Shown here one piece after another: positions 52,640-61,763 of a stretch of DNA of 64,000 nucleotides (the stretch's first letter is position 1; each line of letters opens with the position of its first letter). The notes beneath the pieces were generated by a model. It ran no database searches. It was not told the DNA's origin and saw nothing but the letters and a program-made list of their open reading frames with translations. The position numbers were made by a program, and so were the translations under genes. The stretch comes from Alteromonadaceae bacterium XY-R5 (GTDB taxonomy: Bacteria > Pseudomonadota > Gammaproteobacteria > Enterobacterales > Alteromonadaceae), in the NCBI GenBank assembly GCA_001660395.1, contig LXWE01000002.1, positions 1,116,001-1,180,000 on the forward strand, in the 5' to 3' direction.

Positions 52640-53878
52640 CTATGACTTTTTAAACAACAATGAGCCGTTAGTGCCGCCAAAACCGAAAGAATTACACAGA
52701 GCGTATTCCATGGTGACTGATTTAGCTGTGTTTGGTACAAAATCCAAATCACAGTTTTCACCAGGGTTATCCAAGTTAATAGTAGGCGGCGCAATCTGAT
52801 CGCGTAAGGCTAAAATCGTAAAGATTGCCTCAACTGCGCCAGCTGCACCTAGTAAGTGCCCCGTCATCGACTTGGTTGAACTTACCAATACCTCTTTCGC
52901 TGCGTCACCGAAGATAGATTTTACTGCAGATACTTCAGCTACATCCCCGGCTGGCGTAGATGTACCGTGAGCATTTACGTAACCAATTTGCGATGCTGTA
53001 ATACCTGCGTCTTTTAACGCATGGGCCATCGCAGCTGCGGCACCTTCACCATTTTCAGGTGGAGATGTCATATGGTAAGCATCACCACTCATGCCAAAGC
53101 CAATCAGCTCAGCATAAATAGTTGCGCCACGGGCAACAGCATGCTCATATTCTTCCAGCATAACCACACCCGCACCTTCGCCCATGACAAAACCATCTCT
53201 GTCTTTGTCCCATGGGCGACTTGCCTGCTGAGGCGCATCATTTCGCGTAGAAAGAGCGCGCGCAGCGCCAAAACCAGCAATACCTAGCGGTGTGATTGAG
53301 GCTTCAGCCCCACCTGCCAACATAGCATCTGCATCGCCATACGCAATGGTACGTGCTGCCACACCGATATTGTGCACGCCGGTAGTACAGGCTGTAACGA
53401 TATTCAGATTAGGGCCTTTTAAGCCTTCCATGATCGACAGGAAGCCAGAAATCATGTTTGTGATAGTCGCAGGAACGAAGAATGGCGATACCTTGCGGGG
53501 GCCAGAATCCACTAGTTTAGTGTGGTTTTCTTCGATTAATCCCAAACCGCCTATACCCGAACCAATAGCAACGCCAATCCGATCAGCATTATCAGCTGTG
53601 ACTGCCAGGCCCGAATCCGCCAGGGCCTGTTTCGCGGCTGCAATACCAAACTGGATAAAACGATCCATTTTTTTGGTTTCTTTTTTAGGGATATAAGCTT
53701 CTACGTCGAAGTCTTTGACTTCGCCGGCAAAAGTTGTTGAGAATCCAGTGGTGTCAAACAGGGTAATCTCCCCTATCCCACTTTTTCCTTCCAGGATGGC
53801 GCTCCATGTCGTTGAGACATCATTACCTAACGGAGAGAGCATGCCAAGACCGGTTACTACAACGCGACGTTTAGACAC
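52640..53878 (-). CDS. fabF: 3-oxoacyl-ACP synthase II
   Basis: Elongating condensing enzyme of type II fatty acid synthesis. The 412-residue thiolase-fold protein has the catalytic cysteine in [14 protein letters not shown], the histidines in [13 protein letters not shown] and [14 protein letters not shown], and [13 protein letters not shown] at the C-terminus. It is the last gene of the fabHDG-acpP-fabF run and ends in a strong terminator; in related genomes pabC would come next, but here the cassette array does. Confidence 0.97.
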   Translation of the reverse strand: MSKRRVVVTGLGMLSPLGNDVSTTWSAILEGKSGIGEITLFDTTGFSTTFAGEVKDFDVEAYIPKKETKKMDRFIQFGIAAAKQALADSGLAVTADNADRIGVAIGSGIGGLGLIEENHTKLVDSGPRKVSPFFVPATITNMISGFLSIMEGLKGPNLNIVTACTTGVHNIGVAARTIAYGDADAMLAGGAEASITPLGIAGFGAARALSTRNDAPQQASRPWDKDRDGFVMGEGAGVVMLEEYEHAVARGATIYAELIGFGMSGDAYHMTSPPENGEGAAAAMAHALKDAGITASQIGYVNAHGTSTPAGDVAEVSAVKSIFGDAAKEVLVSSTKSMTGHLLGAAGAVEAIFTILALRDQIAPPTINLDNPGENCDLDFVPNTAKSVTMEYALCNSFGFGGTNGSLLFKKS

Positions 53879-53920
53879 AGGGCCTCCGCATTATACAACT
53901 TAAATACTGTGTGAAATGAA

Positions 53921-53941
53921 AACGGCTCTGAACGAGCCGTT
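53921..53941 (-). terminator. Hairpin between acpP and fabF
   Basis: A perfect 8-bp stem (AACGGCTC, five-base loop, GAGCCGTT) followed by TTTTCATTT on the minus strand lies in the acpP-fabF gap. It probably terminates part of the transcription, which would help keep acpP expression above fabF, or stabilises the acpP mRNA end. Confidence 0.65.
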
Positions 53942-53955
53942 AATTTTGAATAAGA

Positions 53956-54195
53956 TTACGCGTCTTTGTGAGCGTTGATGTAGTCGATTGCAGACTGAAC
54001 AGTCGTGATCTTCTCGGCTTCTTCGTCAGGAATTTCAGTATCGAATTCTTCTTCCAAAGCCATTACCAGCTCAACTGTGTCCAGAGAGTCAGCACCCAGG
54101 TCATCAACGAAAGAGGCTTCAGACTTTACTTCTTCTTCTTTAACGCCCAGTTGTTCAACGATGATTTTTTTTACGCGTTCTTCAATGTTACTCAT
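53956..54195 (-). CDS. acpP: Acyl carrier protein
   Basis: Small acidic carrier of growing acyl chains. The start at 54195 gives 79 residues, [20 protein letters not shown], matching the E. coli protein closely; the frame is open upstream to 54276 but that extension is foreign to the family. The phosphopantetheine serine is in [15 protein letters not shown]. It sits between fabG and fabF as usual, with its own probable promoter in the 187-bp gap upstream. Confidence 0.97.
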   Translation of the reverse strand: MSNIEERVKKIIVEQLGVKEEEVKSEASFVDDLGADSLDTVELVMALEEEFDTEIPDEEAEKITTVQSAIDYINAHKDA

Positions 54196-54382
54196 GATTC
54201 TAGTTTTCCTTAATAAAGTCGCTAGATATTGATTTTCGAGTAGTTTATTCAGCAAATTTTGCCCTTGCAAGCGCAAGAATCAACTAATTTCCTGGTCAAA
54301 CCACCCAAGGTTCAAATACTTATCGACAAATGCCTACTAAAACTACAATTTGCTACTTTAACGAACATTTGTCGACAAGTGG

Positions 54383-55120
54383 TTAATTCATGTACATGCC
54401 GCCATTCACGTGCAAGGTTTCACCTGTGATATACGCTGCACCTTCACTTGCCAGGAATCCAACAGCAGCAGCGATTTCCTGTGGACTTCCTAGGCGGTTC
54501 GCAGGAATATCTTTGAAAATGGCTTCACGTTGATCGTCTGTCAAGGCTTTCGTCATGTCCGTGTCGATAAAACCCGGGGCGACTACGTTAACAGTAATAC
54601 CACGAGAGGCCACTTCCCTTGCCATAGATTTACTAAATCCAATGACGGCAGCTTTGGCGGCGGCATAGTTTGCCTGCCCAGCATTACCTGCACTGCCCAC
54701 TACGGAACCAATACTGATAATACGTCCAAATCTTTTCTTCATCATACCGCGCAATACAGCTTTTGAAAGCTTAAATACAGAGGTCAGATTTGTGTTTAAA
54801 ATATCATCCCACTCTGACTCTTTCATGCGCATTAGCAAATTATCGCGTGTGATACCTGCATTATTAACCAAAATATCAACATCGCCATATTTTTCTTTTA
54901 ATGATTCAAGCACAGCATTGATGGATTCATCGTCAGTGACGTTTAACACCAGTCCGGTGCCTTTTTCACCAAGATAATCGCTAATCGCCGCTGCACCGCT
55001 TTCAGACGTGGCTGTACCAATTACTATCGCTCCGTCCGCCACTAATTTTTCAGCTATGGCTTTACCTATACCACGGCTTGCCCCAGTAACTAAAGCTATT
55101 TTTCCTGCTAAATCTGACAT
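54383..55120 (-). CDS. fabG: 3-oxoacyl-ACP reductase
   Basis: NADPH-dependent reductase of fatty acid elongation, in the short-chain dehydrogenase family. The 245-residue protein has the cofactor motif VTGASRGIGKAIAE, NNAGITRDNLLMRM and catalytic Ser/Tyr/Lys in SIGSVVGSAGNAGQANYAAAK. It follows fabD by 10 bp. Confidence 0.97.
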   Translation of the reverse strand: MSDLAGKIALVTGASRGIGKAIAEKLVADGAIVIGTATSESGAAAISDYLGEKGTGLVLNVTDDESINAVLESLKEKYGDVDILVNNAGITRDNLLMRMKESEWDDILNTNLTSVFKLSKAVLRGMMKKRFGRIISIGSVVGSAGNAGQANYAAAKAAVIGFSKSMAREVASRGITVNVVAPGFIDTDMTKALTDDQREAIFKDIPANRLGSPQEIAAAVGFLASEGAAYITGETLHVNGGMYMN

Positions 55121-55130
55121 TTAACTCTCC

Positions 55131-56063
55131 TTATGCAGTTACTTCGGCGATTGATGCCGGGGTATTTAACGCGTCTGATGTGACATTTTTATTAATTCGC
55201 TTGACTAAACCGGTAAGTACTTTTCCCGGACCAACCTCGTACATGATCTCAACACCGTTCCCAGCTAACCATTCAATTGTCTCAGTCCAACGTACAGGGC
55301 TATACAATTGGCGGATCAAGGCGTCTTTAATTTCATCGGCAGTATTACAAATAGCAACGTCTACGTTGTTTACAACAGGCAATGAAGGTGCATTAAAAGA
55401 GACTGATTCAAACAGTGTGGCGAGTTGATCCGCAGCAGGTTTCATCAGTGCACAATGAGAAGGAACACTTACTGGAAGAGGTAGAGCACGTTTTGCCCCC
55501 GCTTCTTTACACAACTCACCAGCTTTTGCAGCCGCAGTCGCTTCGCCTGCAATCACTACCTGTCCAGGTGAGTTAAAGTTAACCGCAGATACCACATTAC
55601 CTGTTTCAGCCGCAGCCTGTTCACATGCTGCAATAACTTTGTCGTCGTCTAGGCCAATAATAGCAAACATCGCACCCTGACCTTCCGGTACAGCCTGTTG
55701 CATGAATTTTCCACGGGCTTCAACTAGTTTTACACCATCAGCCAGCGACAATACACCAGCACACACAAGCGCAGAATATTCGCCTAAACTATGACCAGCC
55801 AAATAATCAGGTGCAGTTGCGCCCTGCTGTTTTAGCAATTCCCACAAAGCAACACTGGCGGTAAGCAGCGCCGGCTGAGTGATATGAGTTTGATTTAACT
55901 TACCTTCGGCGTTGTTTTGAACCAACTCCCACAAATCATAACCTAATGCTTGTGAGGCAATTGCGAAGGTGTCTTGGATAACGGAATGTTCTGCAGCCAG
56001 ATCGGCTAACATACCCACTGCTTGCGACCCCTGACCGGGAAACACATAGGCGAGTTTAGACAT
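55131..56063 (-). CDS. fabD: Malonyl-CoA:ACP transacylase
   Basis: Loads malonyl groups onto acyl carrier protein. The 310-residue protein has FPGQGSQAVGML at the N-terminus, the serine nucleophile in GHSLGEYSALV, and the histidine in LPVSVPSHCALM. It lies between fabH and fabG. Confidence 0.97.
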   Translation of the reverse strand: MSKLAYVFPGQGSQAVGMLADLAAEHSVIQDTFAIASQALGYDLWELVQNNAEGKLNQTHITQPALLTASVALWELLKQQGATAPDYLAGHSLGEYSALVCAGVLSLADGVKLVEARGKFMQQAVPEGQGAMFAIIGLDDDKVIAACEQAAAETGNVVSAVNFNSPGQVVIAGEATAAAKAGELCKEAGAKRALPLPVSVPSHCALMKPAADQLATLFESVSFNAPSLPVVNNVDVAICNTADEIKDALIRQLYSPVRWTETIEWLAGNGVEIMYEVGPGKVLTGLVKRINKNVTSDALNTPASIAEVTA

Positions 56064-56089
56064 AGCTTTCCTTTATATTTTCTATGTTT

Positions 56090-57049
56090 TTAGTAACGCA
56101 CAAGCGCAGAAGCCCAGGCGAAACCGCCTCCAAAAGCTTCCAGCAATAAATTTTGTCCACGTTTAATTCTGCCGTCACGAATGGCAGTATCCAACGCTGT
56201 CGGTACTGTCGCAGCAGAGGTGTTACCGTATTGCTCAAGGGTAACAACCACTTGGTCCATCGACATTTCCAGCTTTTTGGCTGTGGCTTTGATAATTCGG
56301 AAGTTGGCCTGATGAGGAACTAACCAGTCTAAATCAGACTTTTGCATATTGTTGGCGGCAAGGGTTTGCTCCACCAACTCACTCAACTTGGTAACAGCAA
56401 CTTTAAAGACTTCGTTGCCTTTCATTGAGCCCCAGTTTTCATGTACTGAAGCTTCATTACCACGGGTTGGATTACCTACGTGAAGTAAATCTCCGTATGA
56501 ACCTGCAGCATGAATATGAGTAGATAAAATACCGGGTTCTTCACTGGCTTCAATGATGGTGGCACCGGCAGCATCACCAAACAAAATCACCATAGTCCGA
56601 TCAGTCGGGTCGATCAATCGAGATAAACAATCTGTCCCAATGACCAAAACACGTTTGGCCATGCCTGATTTAATATACTGATCAGCAACACTAAGCGCGT
56701 AACAATAGCCTGCACAGGCTGCCGCCACATCGAATGCCGGAATACCATCCAGGCCCAAGGCTTGTTGAATTTCACATGCAGTGCTTGGCAAGGCATATCT
56801 GCCACTGGTGGTGGCACATACAATCATATCGATAGATTTAGGGTCGATATCGGCCATTTCTAGTGCTTTTCGGCTGGCCTCTGCCCCCATCGTAGCGGCG
56901 GTTTCGTTGGCACCAATTATACGACGTTCTTTGATCCCGGTACGGTCAGTGATCCATTCGTCGGATGTGTCCACCATAGTTTCGAGATCGGCATTACTCC
57001 GCACCTCACTGGGATAATAGCTCCCGGTGCCAATAATTCTTGAATACAT
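56090..57049 (-). CDS. fabH: 3-oxoacyl-ACP synthase III
   Basis: Starts fatty acid synthesis by condensing acetyl-CoA with malonyl-ACP. The 319-residue protein has the catalytic Cys in [14 protein letters not shown], His in [11 protein letters not shown] and Asn in [11 protein letters not shown], plus [13 protein letters not shown] at the N-terminus. It starts three bases after the plsX stop. Confidence 0.97.
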   Translation of the reverse strand: MYSRIIGTGSYYPSEVRSNADLETMVDTSDEWITDRTGIKERRIIGANETAATMGAEASRKALEMADIDPKSIDMIVCATTSGRYALPSTACEIQQALGLDGIPAFDVAAACAGYCYALSVADQYIKSGMAKRVLVIGTDCLSRLIDPTDRTMVILFGDAAGATIIEASEEPGILSTHIHAAGSYGDLLHVGNPTRGNEASVHENWGSMKGNEVFKVAVTKLSELVEQTLAANNMQKSDLDWLVPHQANFRIIKATAKKLEMSMDQVVVTLEQYGNTSAATVPTALDTAIRDGRIKRGQNLLLEAFGGGFAWASALVRY

Positions 57050-57052
57050 TGA

Positions 57053-58078
57053 TTATGGCCGCTCCATTAAAACGGTTTCGATCTTATCTTTGATCTTGGT
57101 TGGAACCTGTCTGCTAACTTCCTGTATCGCTTCTTTTATTGCGTAAAGAAAAGCATCGCTGTTCGCATTCCCGTGACTTTTTACCACGATGCCGCGCAAT
57201 CCTATCAAACTCGCACCGTTATACTGGTCGGGGTTCATGCGTAAATAAATCTTTCGCAACAAAGGTAAGGCGACCTTTGCCATAATCTTGGTCAGAATAT
57301 TTTGATTAGACAACCTTTTCGCTTCATGTAAGACCAGTTTCGCGAAACCTTCACAGGATTTCAGCGCAATATTGCCTGCAAAACCATCCGTAACCACTAC
57401 GTCTGCTTTGTCAGTAAAAATATCGTGGCCTTCTACATAACCGATAAAGTTAATGCCGGGGGTATTAGAAAGGATTTGAGCCGTTTGCTTAACCTGATCG
57501 TTGCCCTTAATTTGTTCTAGGCCAACATTAAGTAACGCGACTCTTGGCTTGTCGATGCCCGAAACCTGCTCCGCTAAAACAGAGCCCATCATTGCGTACT
57601 GAAACAGTATTTCAGAATCACAATTAACGTTAGCACCGAGATCAAGCAAATATACCTTATGGTGACTTGCCGTTGGCAGCGATGATATTAGTGCGGGCCT
57701 GTCTACACCAGGCAACGTTTTCAGGACGTAATAGGCAATTGCCATCAACGCGCCTGTATTCCCGGCACTAACACATGCATCAGCCTTTTCGTGCTTTACC
57801 AGATTTAGCATCCGATGCATAGATGAATCACGTTTATTGCGCAATGCGAAAGTTGGACGATCGTCCATCGACACTTGCTCTGTGCAATGTTCAATTCGAT
57901 AGCGTGAAGCGAAGCTTTTAGGCCATTGGGAAACTATAGGTGTGATTTGAGCCTCATCCCCACAGAGGACAAGGTTTAAAGAAGGGTACGCCAGCAAGGC
58001 CTTTTTGGCACCTGCTAACGTAACTGGGGGGCCGTTATCGCCCCCCATAATATCTAACGCTAAGGTTAGACTAGCCAA
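57053..58078 (-). CDS. plsX: Phosphate acyltransferase
   Basis: Converts acyl-ACP and phosphate to acyl-phosphate for phospholipid synthesis. The 341-residue protein begins LALDIMGGDNGPPVTLAGA and has SAGNTGALMAIA, the AKVALPLLRKIY membrane-associating region and NGASLIGLRGIVVKSHGNA near the C-terminus. It is in the usual rpmF-plsX-fabH order. Confidence 0.96.
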   Translation of the reverse strand: MASLTLALDIMGGDNGPPVTLAGAKKALLAYPSLNLVLCGDEAQITPIVSQWPKSFASRYRIEHCTEQVSMDDRPTFALRNKRDSSMHRMLNLVKHEKADACVSAGNTGALMAIAYYVLKTLPGVDRPALISSLPTASHHKVYLLDLGANVNCDSEILFQYAMMGSVLAEQVSGIDKPRVALLNVGLEQIKGNDQVKQTAQILSNTPGINFIGYVEGHDIFTDKADVVVTDGFAGNIALKSCEGFAKLVLHEAKRLSNQNILTKIMAKVALPLLRKIYLRMNPDQYNGASLIGLRGIVVKSHGNANSDAFLYAIKEAIQEVSRQVPTKIKDKIETVLMERP

Positions 58079-58092
58079 AGTGACCCCTAAAC

Positions 58093-58263
58093 TTAGTTAG
58101 AGATTACTTTTTTGCCTTTGTAGTAACCGTCAGCAGTCACGTGATGACGACGATGCGTCTCACCTGATGTTGAATCTACAGACAAAGTCGCACTTGTCAG
58201 TGCATCGTGTGAACGACGCATGCCACGCTTAGAACGTGTTTTACGATTTTGTTGTACCGCCAT
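58093..58263 (-). CDS. rpmF: 50S ribosomal protein L32
   Basis: A 56-residue basic ribosomal protein starting at 58263 ([20 protein letters not shown]) and ending [11 protein letters not shown]. Sequence and length match bacterial L32; the C-terminal zinc-cysteine motif found in some species is absent, as in E. coli. It lies between yceD and plsX, the standard order. Confidence 0.95.
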   Translation of the reverse strand: MAVQQNRKTRSKRGMRRSHDALTSATLSVDSTSGETHRRHHVTADGYYKGKKVISN

Positions 58264-58273
58264 TACTTTGCTC

Positions 58274-58801
58274 CTAGTCTCGCTTAAGTTCTTTCAAAAC
58301 CGCGAACGGGTTTGGTCGCTCATCGACCGGTTCTATGTCACCGAAACTCATATCTTCTTCTTTCACCGGGCAATCCTCCTCTGCATGAAGGGCCACGATG
58401 GGCAAAGATAACATCAGTTCGTCTTCAAATAATTGAAGTAAATTGACTTCTCCGTGGTCATTAACCTCGACCGGCTCGTAAGCTTCCGGAAGCTCATCCA
58501 GGACACTCTGTTCCTGCCCCTGCACTGGGCTAAAACAAAATGACACATCAATAGAATGAGCCATGGAATCGTTACATCTCTGGCAGATAAGTTCTACCGA
58601 GGTAGATAGTGTACCATGAAAAATGGTGAGACCCTGCTCGTCTTTTTCAAATTTCAAATACACATCGATTGTGTCGGCGATGCCGGACACTACTTCCACC
58701 AATCTCGGCATATCTTTGCTCATCATCACGCCTGAATATTCAGAGCGCTTGACGGCACTTTTTACCGGATCGACTTGTTTGGGTAGTTTTACTTTCTGCA
58801 T
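58274..58801 (-). CDS. yceD: DUF177 family protein YceD (23S rRNA accumulation)
   Basis: A 175-residue acidic protein of the DUF177/YceD family, linked to 23S rRNA accumulation. It has [10 protein letters not shown], the family's CxxC-type motif, and a later cysteine in [16 protein letters not shown] that would complete metal binding. It is 10 bp upstream of rpmF, as in most gammaproteobacteria, and probably shares its promoter. Confidence 0.92.
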   Translation of the reverse strand: MQKVKLPKQVDPVKSAVKRSEYSGVMMSKDMPRLVEVVSGIADTIDVYLKFEKDEQGLTIFHGTLSTSVELICQRCNDSMAHSIDVSFCFSPVQGQEQSVLDELPEAYEPVEVNDHGEVNLLQLFEDELMLSLPIVALHAEEDCPVKEEDMSFGDIEPVDERPNPFAVLKELKRD

Positions 58802-58922
58802 AGGCCGCGCATATTAATGGCTAGGCGACAGTTAGTCAAAATAATTTAGAGAATTTTATATCGAATCCGGCCGGGATTTATGCTTTGATTTTAAGAAGTT
58901 AAAATTTAAATTTCTGTTGTTT

Positions 58923-59522
58923 ATGAAATTCATCCTAGCATCGACCTCAAAATACCGCCAAGCCTTGTTAAAAAGGCTCTGCATCCCTTTCACTTGCGAG
59001 TCACCTGAGGTGGATGAAACACCCTATCCACAAGAAGCTGGCGATAAATTGGCGCTGCGTTTAGCACTTGCAAAAGCAAATGCTATCGCAAATACGCACT
59101 CAGGTGAACATTGTTACATTATTGGCTCAGACCAGGTCGCGGTAGTGAATGACTTGCCGGTTGGAAAGCCTGGTAATTTCGAAAACGCATTTAAGCAATT
59201 ACGTCAGGCTAGCGGTCAGTCAATCACTTTTTATACTGGCCTGGTAGTCATAAACTGTTTAACCGGTAAAACCTTTTCTCTCCTTGAACCTTTCACCGTA
59301 AAGTTCAGATCACTCTCTGACACTCAGATTGCTAACTATTTGAAAATTGAAATGCCATATGATTGTGCAGGCAGTTTTAAATGCGAAGGATTAGGCATTG
59401 CCTTATTTGAAGCAATGGAGGGCAGAGATCCAAATAGCCTTATAGGGCTTCCTCTTATAGGCTTTCTGGAACTATTGCGTCTACAGGGCTTTGAATTACT
59501 CGACCATCTGCCAATTGACTAA
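58923..59522 (+). CDS. Maf-like nucleotide pyrophosphatase (YceF type)
   Basis: A 199-residue house-cleaning nucleotide pyrophosphatase. Motifs are LASTSKYRQALLKRL, SPEVDETPYPQE and YIIGSDQVAVVND. Placement next to yceD fits YceF, which acts on 7-methyl-GTP. The ATG at 58923 is chosen over a TTG two codons upstream. It is divergent from yceD across about 120 bp. Confidence 0.92.
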   Translation: MKFILASTSKYRQALLKRLCIPFTCESPEVDETPYPQEAGDKLALRLALAKANAIANTHSGEHCYIIGSDQVAVVNDLPVGKPGNFENAFKQLRQASGQSITFYTGLVVINCLTGKTFSLLEPFTVKFRSLSDTQIANYLKIEMPYDCAGSFKCEGLGIALFEAMEGRDPNSLIGLPLIGFLELLRLQGFELLDHLPID

Positions 59523-59538
59523 AAACCTGCAATAAATT

Positions 59539-59574
59539 GGGCTTCAATAGGTTACGCGTAACCACTAAAAGCCC
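59539..59574. terminator. Convergent hairpin between maf and HAD genes
   Basis: An outer GGGCTT/AAGCCC stem encloses the perfect 14-bp palindrome GGTTACGCGTAACC, between two convergent genes. It may be a bidirectional terminator or a protein-binding palindrome; T-runs are short. Confidence 0.45.
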
Positions 59575-59585
59575 GGATGAATCAA

Positions 59586-60251
59586 CTAATTCTGGACTTC
59601 TGGAAGATTTATAAGGAAATCACCCAACGACTGTAAATCGTCACAGATAGCCACTGGCGAAAAGCGAATTAGTTGCTGCAGTGAGTGGGCACCATGTGTC
59701 ATTGCAATTCGGTCCATACCAATGGCTTCAGCCATGCCCATATCATGGCTGGTATCTCCAACCATTACTGCTTCGCTCACCGACACCCCAAAATGCGCAA
59801 GCAACTGCTCTAACATATCGGGATGAGGTTTAGACTCTGCTTCATCCGCACAACGTGACGCAATAAAATAGTCGCGAGTGTCCGTTTGACTCCATGCTCG
59901 TTCTAAGCCTCTGCGCGCTTTACCGGTGGCAACCGCTAGGGCATGCCCTTTTTCTCTTAACTTAGATAACAGGGCTTGTGCACCATCGAACATCGGGCTA
60001 GGTGTCTGGTCATGATGAATAAACACCGTTTTATACTGTTCAACTAAGGCTTCAATACGCCCTCTATCCTGAATTCCAAACAGGACCTCGACAGCTTTTG
60101 CCAGACTTAAACCAATTATTTGTTTGACTGCATCAGCCTCTGGCACTGATTCGCCAGTATTCCGCGCCGCTTGCTGCATACAAGCAACAATTTTGGGAGT
60201 GGAATCCATCAGAGTTCCATCCCAGTCAAAGATAACTACTTTATATCTCAT
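59586..60251 (-). CDS. HAD-IA family phosphatase
   Basis: A 221-residue haloacid dehalogenase hydrolase with motif [25 protein letters not shown] as motif II and [16 protein letters not shown] as motif IV. Genes of this type commonly follow rluC in gammaproteobacteria and are annotated Gph-like; the substrate is unknown. Its ATG overlaps the rluC stop by four bases. Confidence 0.88.
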   Translation of the reverse strand: MRYKVVIFDWDGTLMDSTPKIVACMQQAARNTGESVPEADAVKQIIGLSLAKAVEVLFGIQDRGRIEALVEQYKTVFIHHDQTPSPMFDGAQALLSKLREKGHALAVATGKARRGLERAWSQTDTRDYFIASRCADEAESKPHPDMLEQLLAHFGVSVSEAVMVGDTSHDMGMAEAIGMDRIAMTHGAHSLQQLIRFSPVAICDDLQSLGDFLINLPEVQN

Positions 60252-61195
60252 GCTTTTAAAGTACGCAGAATCGCCAACAGTTGTTGATCTAACGGAGCTT
60301 CTACCGTGAGGTTCTTTTCGGTTTTAGGATGCTGGAAGGTTAATCGATAGGCATGCAAAAACAGACGATTCAATCCCTGCCCTTGAATATAACTATCAAA
60401 CGCCTGATCTCCGTACTTGTCATCACGAGCAATGGGGTGCCCGGCATGCAGACAGTGCACACGAATCTGATGTGTTCGACCGGTTACCGGAAACGCCTCC
60501 ACTAATGTCGCCTTTTCAAAGCGCTCTAATACACGATAACGCGTCTCAGAAGGCTTCCCTTCTGGATGAACGGATACCATGCGCTCACCAGACTTAAGCA
60601 CATTTTTGTTTAATGGTGCTTTTACTTTATGTCGGGCATCAGACCACTCGCCCATTACAAGGGCCTGGTAGCGTTTATCGACGGTTTTACTGCGTAACTG
60701 TTCATGTAAGTGCTTTAGTGCACTACGTTTTTTGGCTACTAATAAACAGCCAGAGGTATCTCGATCCAGACGGTGGACCAGTTCCAGGAATTTTGCCGCC
60801 GGGCGCAGGGCTCTTAACGCTTCAATGACACCAAAGCTTAAACCACTGCCTCCGTGCACCGCCATTCCAGAAGGTTTATTGATCACAATAATATGATCAT
60901 CTTCATACAAAATGTGGGATTCGAGCGTTGCTACTTTGTCCAGTTTTATCGACGGAGCTTCCGGTTCTTCGGACACGCGGATAGGAGGCACACGAATTTC
61001 ATCGTGGGCCTGTAATTTATATTCGGGTTTGACCCGCTTTTTGTTCACCCTGATCTCACCCTTACGCAGGATGCGATAAATCATGCTCTTCGGCACACCT
61101 TTTAGAAAGGTGCGAAGAAAGTTATCGATTCGTTGCCCTTCGAGGTCAGGATCAACGGTGACAAATTGTACGTTTTGAAATGATGTATCAGCCAT
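60248..61195 (-). CDS. rluC: 23S rRNA pseudouridine synthase RluC
   Basis: Makes pseudouridines 955, 2504 and 2580 of 23S rRNA. The 315-residue protein has an N-terminal S4 domain ([20 protein letters not shown]), the catalytic aspartate in [19 protein letters not shown], and [18 protein letters not shown]. It is divergent from rne, the same arrangement as in E. coli. Confidence 0.95.
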   Translation of the reverse strand: MADTSFQNVQFVTVDPDLEGQRIDNFLRTFLKGVPKSMIYRILRKGEIRVNKKRVKPEYKLQAHDEIRVPPIRVSEEPEAPSIKLDKVATLESHILYEDDHIIVINKPSGMAVHGGSGLSFGVIEALRALRPAAKFLELVHRLDRDTSGCLLVAKKRSALKHLHEQLRSKTVDKRYQALVMGEWSDARHKVKAPLNKNVLKSGERMVSVHPEGKPSETRYRVLERFEKATLVEAFPVTGRTHQIRVHCLHAGHPIARDDKYGDQAFDSYIQGQGLNRLFLHAYRLTFQHPKTEKNLTVEAPLDQQLLAILRTLKA

Positions 61196-61763
61196 AGGGC
61201 GCGCATTTTACCGCAATTTGCGCTGTAAACTACGACTATTTTAATTCCTTGCCTGATAAGGTGATTTAATGTGATAATTAAACAGTTATTAATCTTTCCC
61301 AAAGCAGATAATAACGAACTGATCTAAAACGATTCTGTTTCGGTGAGGAAATAAAAGCATCACCGCCAGGGCCACTGCGAAGAGAGTAACGTTTCGTATA
61401 GATGGCAAACAGCATCGAATCTGATCGCGATAAAATGAAAACCATCGCGACAGATGCAAGGAATGTGATTGAATTTGGCAAGATAATGGTCGGTTACTGT
61501 TGAGAGAACAGAAATAGTCCCCTTATCGAAAAATGAACAACGATAGAACCTTGCCGGGAAGGTCACCAGTCCCGGAAAACGGCAGGAGCCATCAGGCACA
61601 AAATGATGGTTATGCCGCGATGTAGGTGGTGTTTCAAGTGGACCCCACCGTTGGTGAATACAATTGAAAGATATCCAGTCGGGAGACTGCGTAATATGTC
61701 AGGTTTTGCCTAAATTAGACGCACTTCTTTCATCTGTAGCGGTTGGAAAACCGAGTATATAGA
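61196..61763 (+). promoter_or_regulatory. Long structured leader of rne
   Basis: There are 568 bp between divergent rluC and rne without a credible gene. Several hairpins are visible: TCGCGAT/ATCGCGA at about 61424-61450, TATCG/CGATA at about 61524-61545, and a bulged stem CCTTGCCGGG with CCCGG and CGGCAGG at 61548-61587. In E. coli the rne 5' untranslated region is several hundred bases long and folds into hairpins that RNase E itself reads to control its own mRNA; this leader has the right length and position for the same feedback. Confidence 0.6.

Noticed and set aside
53292-53696. Plus-strand open frame inside fabF
   Set aside because: It is fully antisense to fabF, which has intact catalytic motifs; the composition is that of a shadow frame.
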